DNA of 64,000 nucleotides from Bacillus zhangzhouensis. Lineage in GTDB: Bacteria; Bacillota; Bacilli; Bacillales; Bacillaceae. The notes beneath the pieces were generated by a model. The model did not search any database. It was not told the origin of the DNA and saw only the letters and a program-made list of their open reading frames with translations. The stretch covers positions 1,364,001 through 1,428,000 of the forward strand of contig CP099514.1 in NCBI GenBank assembly GCA_025809375.1, read 5' to 3'. The position numbers and the translations under genes were made by a program. Shown here piece after piece: positions 28,192 to 36,921 of this stretch. Each line of letters starts with the position of its first letter. Positions within the stretch are counted from its first letter, which is position 1.

Positions 28192-30267
28192 ATGGCTGAT
28201 TATTTAGTCATCGTTGAGTCGCCAGCAAAGGCGAAAACGATTGAGCGTTATTTAGGAAAAAAGTATAAAGTAAAGGCTTCAATGGGACATGTAAGGGATT
28301 TACCGAAAAGTCAGCTCGGTGTTGACACTGAGCATAACTTCGAACCGAGATATATTACGATTCGCGGGAAAGGCCCAGTTTTAAAAGAATTAAAAACAGC
28401 GGCGAAAAAAGCAAAAAAAGTCTATCTCGCAGCTGACCCCGATAGAGAGGGAGAAGCGATTGCTTGGCATTTAGCACACAGCCTTGACCTCGACCTCTCT
28501 TCTGACTGCCGTGTTGTTTTTAACGAGATTACAAAGGATGCGATTAAAGATTCCTTTAAGCATCCACGCATGATCAATATGGACTTAGTTGATGCGCAGC
28601 AGGCAAGACGAATCTTAGATCGTCTCGTTGGGTATAAAATCAGTCCAATTTTATGGAAGAAAGTGAAAAAGGGCTTAAGTGCCGGACGTGTTCAATCAGT
28701 TGCACTCCGCCTGATTATTGATCGTGAGAATGAAATTAATGAATTTAAACCAGAAGAATACTGGACAATTGACGGTACATTCCTTAAAGGAAAAGAAAGC
28801 TTCGAAGCGAGTTTCTTTGGTCTCAATGGCAAAAAACATTCATTGAAAACAAAAGAAGACGTAAAAGAAATCCTTTCGAAATTAAAAGGAAGCAAATTCT
28901 CTGTAGAGAAAGTAACGAAAAAAGAACGGAAACGCAATCCAGCCGTTCCGTTTACGACTTCTACTTTACAGCAGGAGGCTGCAAGAAAATTAAACTTCCG
29001 TGCGAAAAAGACGATGATGATTGCACAGCAATTATATGAAGGAATTGATCTTGGTAAAGAAGGTACAGTCGGTCTCATTACATATATGAGAACGGACTCA
29101 ACACGTGTTTCCAATACGGCGATTGAAGAAGTATCTGCTTTCATTGATCAGACGTACGGCAAGAATTTCTTAAATACAACAAAACGAACAGCCAAAAAGA
29201 ATGAAAATGCACAAGATGCTCACGAAGCCATCCGTCCGACTTCTACATTAAGAAAACCGGCAGATGTCAAGCACGTGCTAAGCCGTGATCAGCTTCGTCT
29301 GTACAAATTGATTTGGGAACGATTCGTGGCAAGCCAAATGGCGCCGGCTGTTCTTGATACAATGAGTGTGGATCTTGATCATAACGGTCTTACTTTCCGT
29401 GCTAATGGAAGTAAAGTGAAATTCCCTGGGTTTATGAAGGTTTATGTGGAAGGAAAGGACGACCAGCTAGAGGAAAAGGACAAAATGCTTCCTGATTTGA
29501 AAGAAGGAGATACAGTTCTTTCAAAAGATATCGAACCTGAACAGCACTTCACACAGCCGCCTCCGCGCTACACTGAGGCAAGACTGGTCAAGACACTTGA
29601 AGAGCTCGGTATAGGCCGTCCATCTACGTATGCACCAACATTAGATACGATTCAAAAGCGCGGTTATGTCGCACTTGATAATAAACGATTTACTCCAACA
29701 GAGCTTGGAGAGATTGTACTCAACTTAATCATCGAATTCTTCCCTGAAATCATTAACGTTGAATTTACAGCGAAAATGGAAAAGGAACTTGATAGTGTTG
29801 AAGAAGGTACGGTCGAATGGGTTCGTATTATCGACAGCTTCTATCAAGACTTTGCAAAACGGGTAGAAAAAGCAGAAGCAGAAATGCAAGAAGTTGAGAT
29901 TGAGCCGGAATACGCCGGAGTTGATTGTGAAGAGTGCGGACATCCGATGGTGTACAAAATGGGGAGATACGGTAAGTTCATGGCGTGCTCTAACTTTCCT
30001 GACTGCCGTAACACAAAACCAATTGTCAAAGATATCGGTGTCAAATGCCCGTCATGTCATGAAGGAAACATCGTTGAACGAAAATCGAAGAAACGCCGCA
30101 TTTTTTACGGCTGTGATCGTTTTCCAGAGTGTGAATTCGTCTCTTGGGACAAACCAATTGAAAGAAAGTGTCCAAAGTGCGAAAATATGCTTGTAGAGAA
30201 AAAGCTCAAAAAAGGTGTTCAAGTTCAATGTGTGAACTGTGATTATAAAGAGGAACAACAAAAATAG
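28192..30267 (+). CDS. topA: DNA topoisomerase I
   Basis: This encodes 691 residues. The Toprim domain begins [18 protein letters not shown] and includes [13 protein letters not shown]; the catalytic Tyr298 lies in [12 protein letters not shown]. The last 110 residues hold three four-cysteine zinc-ribbon motifs ([42 protein letters not shown]). It relaxes negative supercoils behind polymerases. ATG 28192 follows AAGGGGG (spacing long) and gives the known N-terminus; the frame is open 15 codons upstream. Confidence 0.97.
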   Translation: MADYLVIVESPAKAKTIERYLGKKYKVKASMGHVRDLPKSQLGVDTEHNFEPRYITIRGKGPVLKELKTAAKKAKKVYLAADPDREGEAIAWHLAHSLDLDLSSDCRVVFNEITKDAIKDSFKHPRMINMDLVDAQQARRILDRLVGYKISPILWKKVKKGLSAGRVQSVALRLIIDRENEINEFKPEEYWTIDGTFLKGKESFEASFFGLNGKKHSLKTKEDVKEILSKLKGSKFSVEKVTKKERKRNPAVPFTTSTLQQEAARKLNFRAKKTMMIAQQLYEGIDLGKEGTVGLITYMRTDSTRVSNTAIEEVSAFIDQTYGKNFLNTTKRTAKKNENAQDAHEAIRPTSTLRKPADVKHVLSRDQLRLYKLIWERFVASQMAPAVLDTMSVDLDHNGLTFRANGSKVKFPGFMKVYVEGKDDQLEEKDKMLPDLKEGDTVLSKDIEPEQHFTQPPPRYTEARLVKTLEELGIGRPSTYAPTLDTIQKRGYVALDNKRFTPTELGEIVLNLIIEFFPEIINVEFTAKMEKELDSVEEGTVEWVRIIDSFYQDFAKRVEKAEAEMQEVEIEPEYAGVDCEECGHPMVYKMGRYGKFMACSNFPDCRNTKPIVKDIGVKCPSCHEGNIVERKSKKRRIFYGCDRFPECEFVSWDKPIERKCPKCENMLVEKKLKKGVQVQCVNCDYKEEQQK

Positions 30268-30298
30268 CGGTGAGCAGCCTTGTTCACCTGCTTTTTTA
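30263..30298 (+). terminator. Terminator-like hairpin after topA
   Basis: GGTGA (30269-30273) pairs with TCACC (30284-30288) and AGC (30266-30268) with GCT (30290-30292), one bulged T, followed by TTTTTT. It overlaps the topA stop codon. Confidence 0.75.
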
Positions 30299-30337
30299 TG
30301 TCATCAAACAGAACTTACGAAATAGGAGAGTTGTACA

Positions 30338-31642
30338 ATGAGTCAATTTATAAACGTGATCGGAGCTGGTTTAGCTGGCAGTGAAGCTGCATGGCAAATC
30401 GCTAAACGAGGAATTAAAGTCAATTTATATGAAATGAGACCTGTGAAACAAACGCCGGCTCACCACACAGATAAATTTGCGGAGCTTGTATGCAGCAACT
30501 CACTGCGTGCGAATGCTTTGACGAATGCAGTAGGTGTATTAAAGGAAGAAATGCGTCATTTAGATTCGGCCATTATCGCAGCAGCAGATGAAAGCTCAGT
30601 TCCTGCTGGCGGCGCGCTTGCAGTAGACCGTCATGAATTTGCAGCAAACGTGACAGACCGCGTAAAAAATCATCCGAATGTTACTGTCTTTCAAGAAGAG
30701 GTGCAGAGCATTCCAGAAGGTCCGACCATTATCGCGACTGGCCCGCTGACATCAGAAGCACTTTCAAAAGAATTGAAATCGTTAACAGGAGAAGAATATC
30801 TCTATTTCTACGATGCAGCGGCACCTATTCTAGAGAAAGATAGCATTGATATGGATAAGGTGTACTTGAAATCACGCTATGACAAAGGAGAAGCCGCTTA
30901 TTTAAACTGTCCAATGACAGAAGAAGAATTCGATCGTTTTTATGAGGCGCTTATTTCTGCTGAAACTGTGCCATTAAAAGAATTTGAAAAAGAAATCTTC
31001 TTTGAAGGCTGTATGCCAATTGAGGTCATGGCGAAAAGAGGAAAGAAAACGATGCTGTTTGGTCCGATGAAGCCAGTAGGACTGGAAGATCCGAAAACAG
31101 GGAAAAGACCTTACGCTGTTGTTCAATTAAGACAGGATGATGCAGCAGGTACTTTATATAACATCGTTGGCTTCCAGACACATCTGAAGTGGGGCGATCA
31201 AAAGGAAGTATTCCGTTTGATTCCAGGCCTTGAAGAAGCAGAGATTGTACGTTACGGTGTGATGCACCGTAATACATTTATTAACTCACCAAGCCTTTTA
31301 AGACCGACTTATCAGTTTAAAAATAGAGATGATCTATTCTTTGCCGGACAAATGACAGGTGTTGAAGGGTATGTCGAGTCTGCAGCGTCCGGACTTGTGG
31401 CGGGCATTAACGCAGCTCGTTTTGTCAAAGGAGAAGAGCTTGTGACACTTCCTGAGGAAACAGCGATTGGCAGTATGGCTCATTACATCACATCAACAAA
31501 CAAAAAAAGCTTCCAGCCGATGAATGCGAATTTTGGTTTACTGAAAGATTTAGGTGTTCGAATTAAAAACAAACAAGAACGTTATGCAGAGTACGCTAAG
31601 CGCGCAATCGAAACTATTCAAACTATTTCGAAATCTCTGTAG
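30338..31642 (+). CDS. trmFO: tRNA uridine-54 C5-methyltransferase, folate- and FAD-dependent
   Basis: This encodes 434 residues. The N-terminal FAD-binding motif [19 protein letters not shown] is at about residues 7-25, and the conserved CSNSLRAN segment follows. The family (formerly Gid) makes ribothymidine at position 54 of tRNA with methylene-tetrahydrofolate instead of AdoMet. ATG 30338 follows TAGGAGAG. The gene lies between topA and xerC as in other bacilli. Confidence 0.96.
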   Translation: MSQFINVIGAGLAGSEAAWQIAKRGIKVNLYEMRPVKQTPAHHTDKFAELVCSNSLRANALTNAVGVLKEEMRHLDSAIIAAADESSVPAGGALAVDRHEFAANVTDRVKNHPNVTVFQEEVQSIPEGPTIIATGPLTSEALSKELKSLTGEEYLYFYDAAAPILEKDSIDMDKVYLKSRYDKGEAAYLNCPMTEEEFDRFYEALISAETVPLKEFEKEIFFEGCMPIEVMAKRGKKTMLFGPMKPVGLEDPKTGKRPYAVVQLRQDDAAGTLYNIVGFQTHLKWGDQKEVFRLIPGLEEAEIVRYGVMHRNTFINSPSLLRPTYQFKNRDDLFFAGQMTGVEGYVESAASGLVAGINAARFVKGEELVTLPEETAIGSMAHYITSTNKKSFQPMNANFGLLKDLGVRIKNKQERYAEYAKRAIETIQTISKSL

Positions 31643-31649
31643 TAAAACA

Positions 31650-31679
31650 TTGCACGGAAAGCAAGATATGTGATACCAT
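31650..31679 (+). promoter_or_regulatory. Possible promoter of xerC-hslV-hslU-codY
   Basis: TTGCAC (31650-31655), 18 bases, TACCAT (31674-31679), between trmFO and xerC. Confidence 0.45.
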
Positions 31680-31704
31680 TTAAAAGCCTTAATGAGGTGT
31701 AAAA

Positions 31705-32622
31705 ATGACAAATAAACAGCGTCTTGTCCACTTATTCATTGAATATCTGCAAATTGAAAAAAACTATTCAGCTTTAACGATCTCAGGATATACAGAAGCC
31801 ATTGAAGAGTTTGTCAGATTTATGAACATTCAAGGAATAGACGGTTTTGAAGAGGTATCCTATCAAGATGCGAGAATTTATTTAACAGAAGCTTATGAAA
31901 AAGGCCTGACAAGAAGAACGATTAGTAAGAAAGTCTCTGCGCTTCGCAGCTTTTATAAATTTTTATTAAGAGAACAGCTTGTGAAAGAAAATCCTTTTTT
32001 ACTCGTTAGCTTACCAAAGCAAGATAAGCGGATTCCTTCATTTTTGTATGAAGAGGAACTAAAAGAGCTTTTTACAGTTTCTGATGTCAGCACACCACTT
32101 GGACAAAGAAATCAAGCCATTTTAGAACTTCTTTATGCAACAGGTATGAGGGTCAGTGAGTTATGTTCATTAAAAGATTCTGATCTTGATTTATCGATGG
32201 ATACAGTGCTTGTTCATGGGAAAGGCAGCAAGCAGCGGTATGTTCCTTTCGGGTCATATGCGCATGAAGCGCTCATTACTTATTTAGAGGATGGAAGGCA
32301 GAAGCTGAAATCTAAGGGAAAAGACCGCGCTGATGCACATGTGTTTTTGAATCAGCGCGGGACGCCTCTTACAGACCGAGGTGTTCGATTCATTCTCACT
32401 GAATTAATGAAAAAGGCGTCAGGTACATTACATATCCATCCTCACATGTTAAGGCACACCTTTGCCACGCATCTCTTAAACGAGGGGGCGGATTTGAGAA
32501 GTGTTCAAGAACTTCTAGGTCATTCAAATTTATCATCTACACAGGTGTACACGCATGTATCAAAAGATTCTTTAAGAAACACGTACATGTCTCATCACCC
32601 AAGGGCTTTTAAACGATCCTAA
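31705..32622 (+). CDS. xerC: Tyrosine recombinase XerC (CodV)
   Basis: This encodes 305 residues. An N-terminal core-binding domain (residues 1-100) is followed by the catalytic domain with the complete set Arg149, Lys173, His247, Arg250, His273 and nucleophile Tyr282. With XerD it resolves chromosome dimers at dif. Chromosomal context in the codV-codW-codX-codY operon shows it is the housekeeping recombinase, not a mobile-element integrase. ATG 31705 follows GAGGTG. Confidence 0.95.
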   Translation: MTNKQRLVHLFIEYLQIEKNYSALTISGYTEAIEEFVRFMNIQGIDGFEEVSYQDARIYLTEAYEKGLTRRTISKKVSALRSFYKFLLREQLVKENPFLLVSLPKQDKRIPSFLYEEELKELFTVSDVSTPLGQRNQAILELLYATGMRVSELCSLKDSDLDLSMDTVLVHGKGSKQRYVPFGSYAHEALITYLEDGRQKLKSKGKDRADAHVFLNQRGTPLTDRGVRFILTELMKKASGTLHIHPHMLRHTFATHLLNEGADLRSVQELLGHSNLSSTQVYTHVSKDSLRNTYMSHHPRAFKRS

Positions 32623-32636
32623 AAGGAGGTTTTTTC

Positions 32637-33182
32637 ATGTCATCATTTCATGCAACAACCATCTTTGCCGTTCAACATAAAGGAAAAAGTGCAATGGCTG
32701 GCGACGGTCAAGTCACTTTCGGGCAGGCTGTCGTGATGAAACACACAGCAAAAAAAGTGCGCCGTCTTTTCGGAGGCAAGGTGCTTGCAGGTTTTGCAGG
32801 TTCAGTAGCAGATGCTTTTACACTCTTTGAAAAGTTTGAAACAAAGCTTGAAGAATATGGTGGTAACTTAAAGAGAGCAGCCGTAGAACTAGCAAAGGAA
32901 TGGCGAAGTGACAAGATGCTAAGACAGCTTGAGGCCATGCTCATCGTCATGAACAAAGAAAGTATCTTGCTCGTCTCTGGAACAGGAGAGGTCATTGAAC
33001 CCGATGATGGGATTTTGGCAATTGGCTCAGGCGGCAACTATGCGCTTAGCGCCGGAAGAGCACTCAAAACCCATGCTGGTGATCATCTCTCAGCGAGAGA
33101 AATTGCAAGGGCCGCTCTTGAAACGGCCGGAGAAATCTGTGTGTACACGAACGATCAAATCACTTTAGAAGAGCTTGAATAG
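32637..33182 (+). CDS. hslV: ATP-dependent protease subunit HslV (ClpQ, CodW)
   Basis: This encodes 181 residues of the proteasome-related HslV family. Unlike most HslV, where the processed chain begins with the catalytic Thr of TTI, here the chain starts [13 protein letters not shown], so a five- or six-residue extension precedes the TTI. In B. subtilis the same extension provides an N-terminal Ser that acts as nucleophile. The motifs [23 protein letters not shown] and AIGSGGNYA are present. ATG 32637 follows AAAAGGAGG. It overlaps the extended frame of hslU but not its chosen start. Confidence 0.95.
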   Translation: MSSFHATTIFAVQHKGKSAMAGDGQVTFGQAVVMKHTAKKVRRLFGGKVLAGFAGSVADAFTLFEKFETKLEEYGGNLKRAAVELAKEWRSDKMLRQLEAMLIVMNKESILLVSGTGEVIEPDDGILAIGSGGNYALSAGRALKTHAGDHLSAREIARAALETAGEICVYTNDQITLEELE

Positions 33183-33198
33183 AAAGGACATGAGACGT

Positions 33199-34599
33199 AT
33201 GGAGAAAAAGCCGTTCACCCCAAGAGAGATAGTTGAAAAGCTTGATCAATACATCATTGGTCAGCTTGATGCGAAAAAAGCAGTTGCGGTGGCTTTAAGA
33301 AACCGTTACAGAAGAAGTCTTTTACATGATAAGCTAAAGGATGAAGTCGTTCCTAAAAACATTTTAATGATCGGTCCAACAGGTGTGGGAAAAACAGAAA
33401 TTGCCCGCAGAATTGCTCGAATTTCTGGTGCGCCTTTTATTAAAGTGGAAGCGACGAAATTTACTGAAGTGGGTTATGTCGGCCGTGACGTAGAGTCAAT
33501 GGTGAGAGATTTAGTTGAAACAGCGATTAGACTTGTCAAAGAAGAAAAGATGAAAGATGTTCAAGAAGAAGCAGAAAAACAGGCAAATAAACGTCTTGTT
33601 CATTTACTTGTTCCGGGTAAGAAAAAAAGCCAATCTGTGAAAAATCCTTTTGAGATGCTGTTTGGCGGTTCAGATGAAGATGACCGTGATCGAGATCATT
33701 CAGATGAAGAAGTGGAACTCGAATCGACAAGAAAGCGAATCGCTCATCAGCTGGCTATGGGAGAACTTGAAGATCATTATGTGACGATCGAAGTAGAAGA
33801 ACAGCAGCCTTCCATGTTTGATATGCTTCAAGGCTCGGGTATGGAGCAAATGGGTATGAACATGCAGGATGCGCTTGGCAATCTCATCCCTAAAAAGAAA
33901 AAACGCAGAAAGCTGACTGTCAGAGAAGCAAGAAAGGCGTTAACGGCTGAGGAAGCTTCAAAACTGATTGATATGGATGAAGTCAGTCAGGAAGCGGTCT
34001 ACAAAGCAGAGCAGCAAGGAATTATTTTTATTGATGAAATCGACAAAATCGCCAAAAGCGGCGGTGCATCATCTGCAGATGTTTCTCGTGAAGGGGTTCA
34101 GCGTGATATTTTACCGATTGTAGAAGGTTCTACTGTGATGACGAAATATGGTGCCGTTAAAACAGATCATGTGCTTTTTGTTGCAGCAGGTGCATTTCAT
34201 ATGGCAAAACCATCAGATTTGATTCCAGAGCTTCAGGGGCGCTTCCCAATCCGTGTAGAATTAGATAAATTAAGTATAGAAGACTTTGTGAAAATCTTAA
34301 CGGAACCAGATAATGCATTATTAAAGCAATATAAAGCTTTACTTGAAACAGAAGGTATATCTCTTGAATTTTCTGACGATGCTATTCATAAGATTGCCGA
34401 AGTGGCTTATCATGTCAATCAGGAAACAGATAACATCGGTGCAAGAAGGCTTCATACCATACTTGAGAAGCTGCTAGAAGAGCTTTCATTTGAGGCGCCT
34501 GATATTACGATGGAGACAGTGACCATTACCCCTCAGTATGTCGAAGAGAAGCTAGGAAAGATTGCAAATAACAAAGATTTAAGTCAGTTTATACTTTAA
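33199..34599 (+). CDS. hslU: HslU ATPase subunit (ClpY, CodX)
   Basis: This encodes 466 residues of the AAA+ unfoldase that feeds HslV. Walker A GPTGVGKT is at residues 59-66, the pore motif region [14 protein letters not shown] follows, an inserted I domain rich in charged and Met residues lies at about 110-240, and Walker B is [13 protein letters not shown] 33199 is 11 bases from AAAGG and gives the known N-terminus [10 protein letters not shown]. The in-frame ATG at 33190 is only two bases from AAAGG, which rules it out. Confidence 0.96.
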   Translation: MEKKPFTPREIVEKLDQYIIGQLDAKKAVAVALRNRYRRSLLHDKLKDEVVPKNILMIGPTGVGKTEIARRIARISGAPFIKVEATKFTEVGYVGRDVESMVRDLVETAIRLVKEEKMKDVQEEAEKQANKRLVHLLVPGKKKSQSVKNPFEMLFGGSDEDDRDRDHSDEEVELESTRKRIAHQLAMGELEDHYVTIEVEEQQPSMFDMLQGSGMEQMGMNMQDALGNLIPKKKKRRKLTVREARKALTAEEASKLIDMDEVSQEAVYKAEQQGIIFIDEIDKIAKSGGASSADVSREGVQRDILPIVEGSTVMTKYGAVKTDHVLFVAAGAFHMAKPSDLIPELQGRFPIRVELDKLSIEDFVKILTEPDNALLKQYKALLETEGISLEFSDDAIHKIAEVAYHVNQETDNIGARRLHTILEKLLEELSFEAPDITMETVTITPQYVEEKLGKIANNKDLSQFIL

Positions 34600-34633
34600 C
34601 AAATGAATAAAGTAATCTAGGAGGATCATTATT

Positions 34634-35413
34634 ATGGCGTTACTACAAAAAACAAGGATTATTAACTCAATGCTGCAAGATGCAGCGGGGAAACCAGTTA
34701 ATTTTAAAGAAATGGCAGAAACACTGAGAGATGTCATTGATTCAAACATTTTCGTATTAAGCAGAAGGGGAAAGCTTCTTGGCTACTCCATTAATCAACA
34801 GATTGAAAATGCACGTATGAAAAAAATGCTTGAAGATCGTCAGTTCCCTGAAGAATATACAAAAAGTCTATTCAATGTCCCTGAAACGTCTTCAAACCTT
34901 GATATTAACAGTGAATATACAGCTTTCCCGATTGAGAACCGTGATTTATTCCAATCAGGTTTAACAACAATTGTCCCAATTATTGGCGGAGGAGATCGAT
35001 TAGGTACATTAATCCTGTCCCGCTTACAAGATACATTCACAGATGACGATTTAATTCTTGCTGAATATGGAGCAACAGTTGTTGGAATGGAGATTCTTCG
35101 CGAGAAAGCAGAGGAAATCGAAGAAGAAGCAAGAAGTAAAGCGGTTGTCCAAATGGCGATTAGCTCTCTTTCCTACAGTGAGCTTGAAGCGATTGAGCAC
35201 ATTTTTGAAGAACTTGATGGAAACGAAGGTCTTCTTGTAGCAAGTAAAATTGCAGACCGAGTAGGGATCACGCGTTCAGTCATCGTAAATGCCTTACGTA
35301 AGTTAGAAAGTGCAGGCGTAATCGAATCTCGTTCTCTTGGTATGAAGGGAACGTATATCAAAGTGTTAAACAACAAATTTTTAATTGAACTTGAAAATTT
35401 AAAATCTCATTAA
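34634..35413 (+). CDS. codY: GTP- and branched-chain amino acid-responsive repressor CodY
   Basis: This encodes 259 residues, the exact family length. An N-terminal GAF domain senses isoleucine, leucine and valine, and a C-terminal winged helix-turn-helix ([19 protein letters not shown], near residues 203-221) binds DNA. CodY represses nutrient-acquisition, competence and, in B. subtilis, motility genes in rich medium. ATG 34634 follows TAGGAGG. A strong terminator follows, then the fla/che operon that is one of its known targets. Confidence 0.98.
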   Translation: MALLQKTRIINSMLQDAAGKPVNFKEMAETLRDVIDSNIFVLSRRGKLLGYSINQQIENARMKKMLEDRQFPEEYTKSLFNVPETSSNLDINSEYTAFPIENRDLFQSGLTTIVPIIGGGDRLGTLILSRLQDTFTDDDLILAEYGATVVGMEILREKAEEIEEEARSKAVVQMAISSLSYSELEAIEHIFEELDGNEGLLVASKIADRVGITRSVIVNALRKLESAGVIESRSLGMKGTYIKVLNNKFLIELENLKSH

Positions 35414-35436
35414 TCAAAAACCCTTTTTGGCCGAAA
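35410..35436 (+). promoter_or_regulatory. Sigma-D-like promoter overlapping the codY terminator
   Basis: TAAT (35410-35413), 15 bases, GCCGAAAT (35429-35436) resembles the sigma-D consensus TAAA-N15-GCCGATAT. A sigma-D promoter upstream of flgB is known in B. subtilis. The overlap with the codY terminator stem makes this assignment uncertain. Confidence 0.4.
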
Positions 35437-35460
35437 TAAATGCTGAAAAGGGTTTTTTTA
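35415..35460 (+). terminator. Intrinsic terminator after codY
   Basis: A perfect 12-base-pair stem (35415-35426 with 35445-35456) followed by a T run. It separates the codY transcript from fla/che. Confidence 0.9.
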
Positions 35461-35475
35461 TGTGAAAAAGCGAAA

Positions 35476-35490
35476 ATTTGTCCGAAAAAT
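35476..35490 (+). promoter_or_regulatory. CodY-box-like sequence upstream of flgB
   Basis: ATTTGTCCGAAAAAT matches 11 of 15 positions of the CodY motif AATTTTCWGAAAATT. CodY is known to bind upstream of the fla/che operon in B. subtilis. Weak on its own. Confidence 0.3.
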
Positions 35491-35602
35491 GACACTCTTT
35501 TTTCCAAGAAACCCCTTACAAATCTGTAGTGCTTTAAATCTAGGTCTTTATGCCTACTCATAAAATAGATATATATTACGAGTTTTTTTTACATATACAT
35601 CA

Positions 35603-35631
35603 TAGACTTTAATCCTATTATTTCTTACAAT
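35603..35631 (+). promoter_or_regulatory. Sigma-A-like promoter of the fla/che operon
   Basis: TAGACT (35603-35608), 17 bases, TACAAT (35626-35631). The leader would be about 64 bases. In B. subtilis the main fla/che promoter is sigma-A dependent and controlled by SwrA with DegU; such binding sites cannot be judged here. Confidence 0.55.
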
Positions 35632-35701
35632 GAACATATGGTTTTACAAATCTCGACATGATTAAATGGAATGAAATACATATGATTGGAGGTATATGGT
35701 T

Positions 35702-36091
35702 TTGGATATATTTTCTGGAACGATAAGCAACCTTGAGAATGCCTTGGGTAGAGCGAATGTTAAGCAAAAAGTCATAAGCAATAATATCGCGAATATAGAT
35801 ACACCGAACTACAAGTCGAAAAAAGTCGCATTCCATGATATGTTAAATGATGCGTCAATCAAATTGGAAGCTAAAAAAACATACCAAGGTCACATTGATT
35901 TTTCAAAAACAAGGTCTAATTATTCAGTTGTTTCGAGTAACCGTACTTCTTATCAAGAAAACGGAAATAATGTCGATATTGATCAAGAGATGAGTGAACT
36001 CGCTAAAAACCAAATTCAGTATAATGCGCTGGTGGAAAGAATAAGCGGGAAGTTCAATTCTCTTAAAACAGTTTTGACAGGAGGTAAGTGA
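35702..36091 (+). CDS. flgB: Flagellar basal-body rod protein FlgB
   Basis: This encodes 129 residues of the proximal rod. The motif NNIANIDTPNYK, near residues 29-40, is typical of rod and hook proteins. I chose TTG 35702: it is 9 bases from GGAGG (35688-35692) and gives MDIFSGTISN, the expected N-terminus and length. The ATG at 35696 is only three bases from that ribosome site. It is the first gene of fla/che and its stop overlaps flgC by one base. Confidence 0.94.
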   Translation: MDIFSGTISNLENALGRANVKQKVISNNIANIDTPNYKSKKVAFHDMLNDASIKLEAKKTYQGHIDFSKTRSNYSVVSSNRTSYQENGNNVDIDQEMSELAKNQIQYNALVERISGKFNSLKTVLTGGK

Positions 36092-36543
36092 TGTCGATCT
36101 TTTCAGGAGTGAACGCTTCGGCCTCAGCATTAACGGCACAGAGGCTCAGAATGGATGTTGTATCCTCAAACCTTGCAAATATGGATACAACAAGAGCTAA
36201 ACAGGTTGATGGCAACTGGGAGCCGTATAGACGTAAGCTTGTCACATTACAGCCGTCAGGTGAATCTTTTTCATCTATATTGAACTCAAGTATGAATTCG
36301 AGCGGCAATTTAGGAAACGGTGTCAAAGTAACAAAGATTACTGAAGACGAAACTCCATTCAACCTTCAATATGATCCTACAAATCCCGATGCCAATGAAA
36401 ATGGATATGTTCAAACACCAAATGTAGATCCATTAAAAGAAATGGTCGACCTCATCAGCAGCTCAAGATCATATGAAGCAAACGTGACTGCTCTAAATGC
36501 AAACAAAAGCATGCTGATGAAAGCTTTAGAAATAGGAAAGTAA
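36091..36543 (+). CDS. flgC: Flagellar basal-body rod protein FlgC
   Basis: This encodes 150 residues starting MSIFSGVNASASALTAQRLRM, with the rod signature VVSSNLANMDTT, and ends with the conserved SSRSYEANVTALNANK helix that packs in the rod. ATG 36091 is six bases from AGGAGG (36079-36084) and preferred over GTG 36088. It overlaps the flgB stop by one base. Confidence 0.95.
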   Translation: MSIFSGVNASASALTAQRLRMDVVSSNLANMDTTRAKQVDGNWEPYRRKLVTLQPSGESFSSILNSSMNSSGNLGNGVKVTKITEDETPFNLQYDPTNPDANENGYVQTPNVDPLKEMVDLISSSRSYEANVTALNANKSMLMKALEIGK

Positions 36544-36554
36544 GGTGAAAAGAA

Positions 36555-36872
36555 TTGGTTAATGCAATATCTCCTTTCCAGCTTCAAACCGCTCAGCAAA
36601 CAAGTGAGTTGACGAATGCATCGTCTTTGCAGGCGGCTGCACCTAAAAGTCAAACGAATTTCTCTGATGTGCTGAAGAATTCCATTGAGGCATTAAATCA
36701 ATCACAGCTGAAATCAGACCAGTATACAAATGCGCTTGCTCAAGGAAAAGATGTCAATCTCGATGAAGTCATGATTGCTTCACAAAAAGCGAGTGTCACA
36801 CTCACAGCTGCGACAGAGTTTCGAAATAAAGCAGTCGAAGCGTACCAAGAGATTATGAGAATGCAGATGTAG
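36555..36872 (+). CDS. fliE: Flagellar hook-basal body protein FliE
   Basis: This encodes 105 residues. FliE links the MS ring to the proximal rod and is the first exported substrate. The C-terminal half (DEVMIASQKASVTLTAATEFRN) is typical, while the first 40 residues are low-complexity Ser/Thr/Gln/Ala. The start is TTG 36555, about seven bases after AAGGTG. A strong ribosome site follows immediately after the stop but serves the short ORF described next. Confidence 0.92.
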   Translation: MVNAISPFQLQTAQQTSELTNASSLQAAAPKSQTNFSDVLKNSIEALNQSQLKSDQYTNALAQGKDVNLDEVMIASQKASVTLTAATEFRNKAVEAYQEIMRMQM

Positions 36873-36881
36873 GAGGTGCTG

Positions 36882-36920
36882 GTGGACAAAAAAAGACTGA
36901 ATGGAATGACCGGGGGTTAA
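36882..36920 (+). CDS. Possible 12-codon leader ORF before fliF
   Basis: GTG 36882 follows a consensus AGGAGG (36871-36876) by five bases. It reads 12 codons (MDKKRLNGMTGG) and stops with TAA at 36918-36920, one base before the fliF ATG. Translation is a prediction from the ribosome site only; the peptide matches no family I know. It may couple fliF translation to that of fliE. fliF also has its own GGGGG site inside this ORF. Confidence 0.35.
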   Translation: MDKKRLNGMTGG

Positions 36921-36921
36921 G

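Noticed and set aside
28692..29144. 150-codon ORF on the minus strand within topA
   Set aside because: It lies antisense inside a conserved gene, has no recognisable motif or ribosome site, and reads as a codon-bias shadow.
31705..32622. Tyrosine recombinase as sign of a mobile element
   Set aside because: It is xerC in its conserved operon with hslVU and codY; there are no direct repeats, attachment sites or cargo genes around it.
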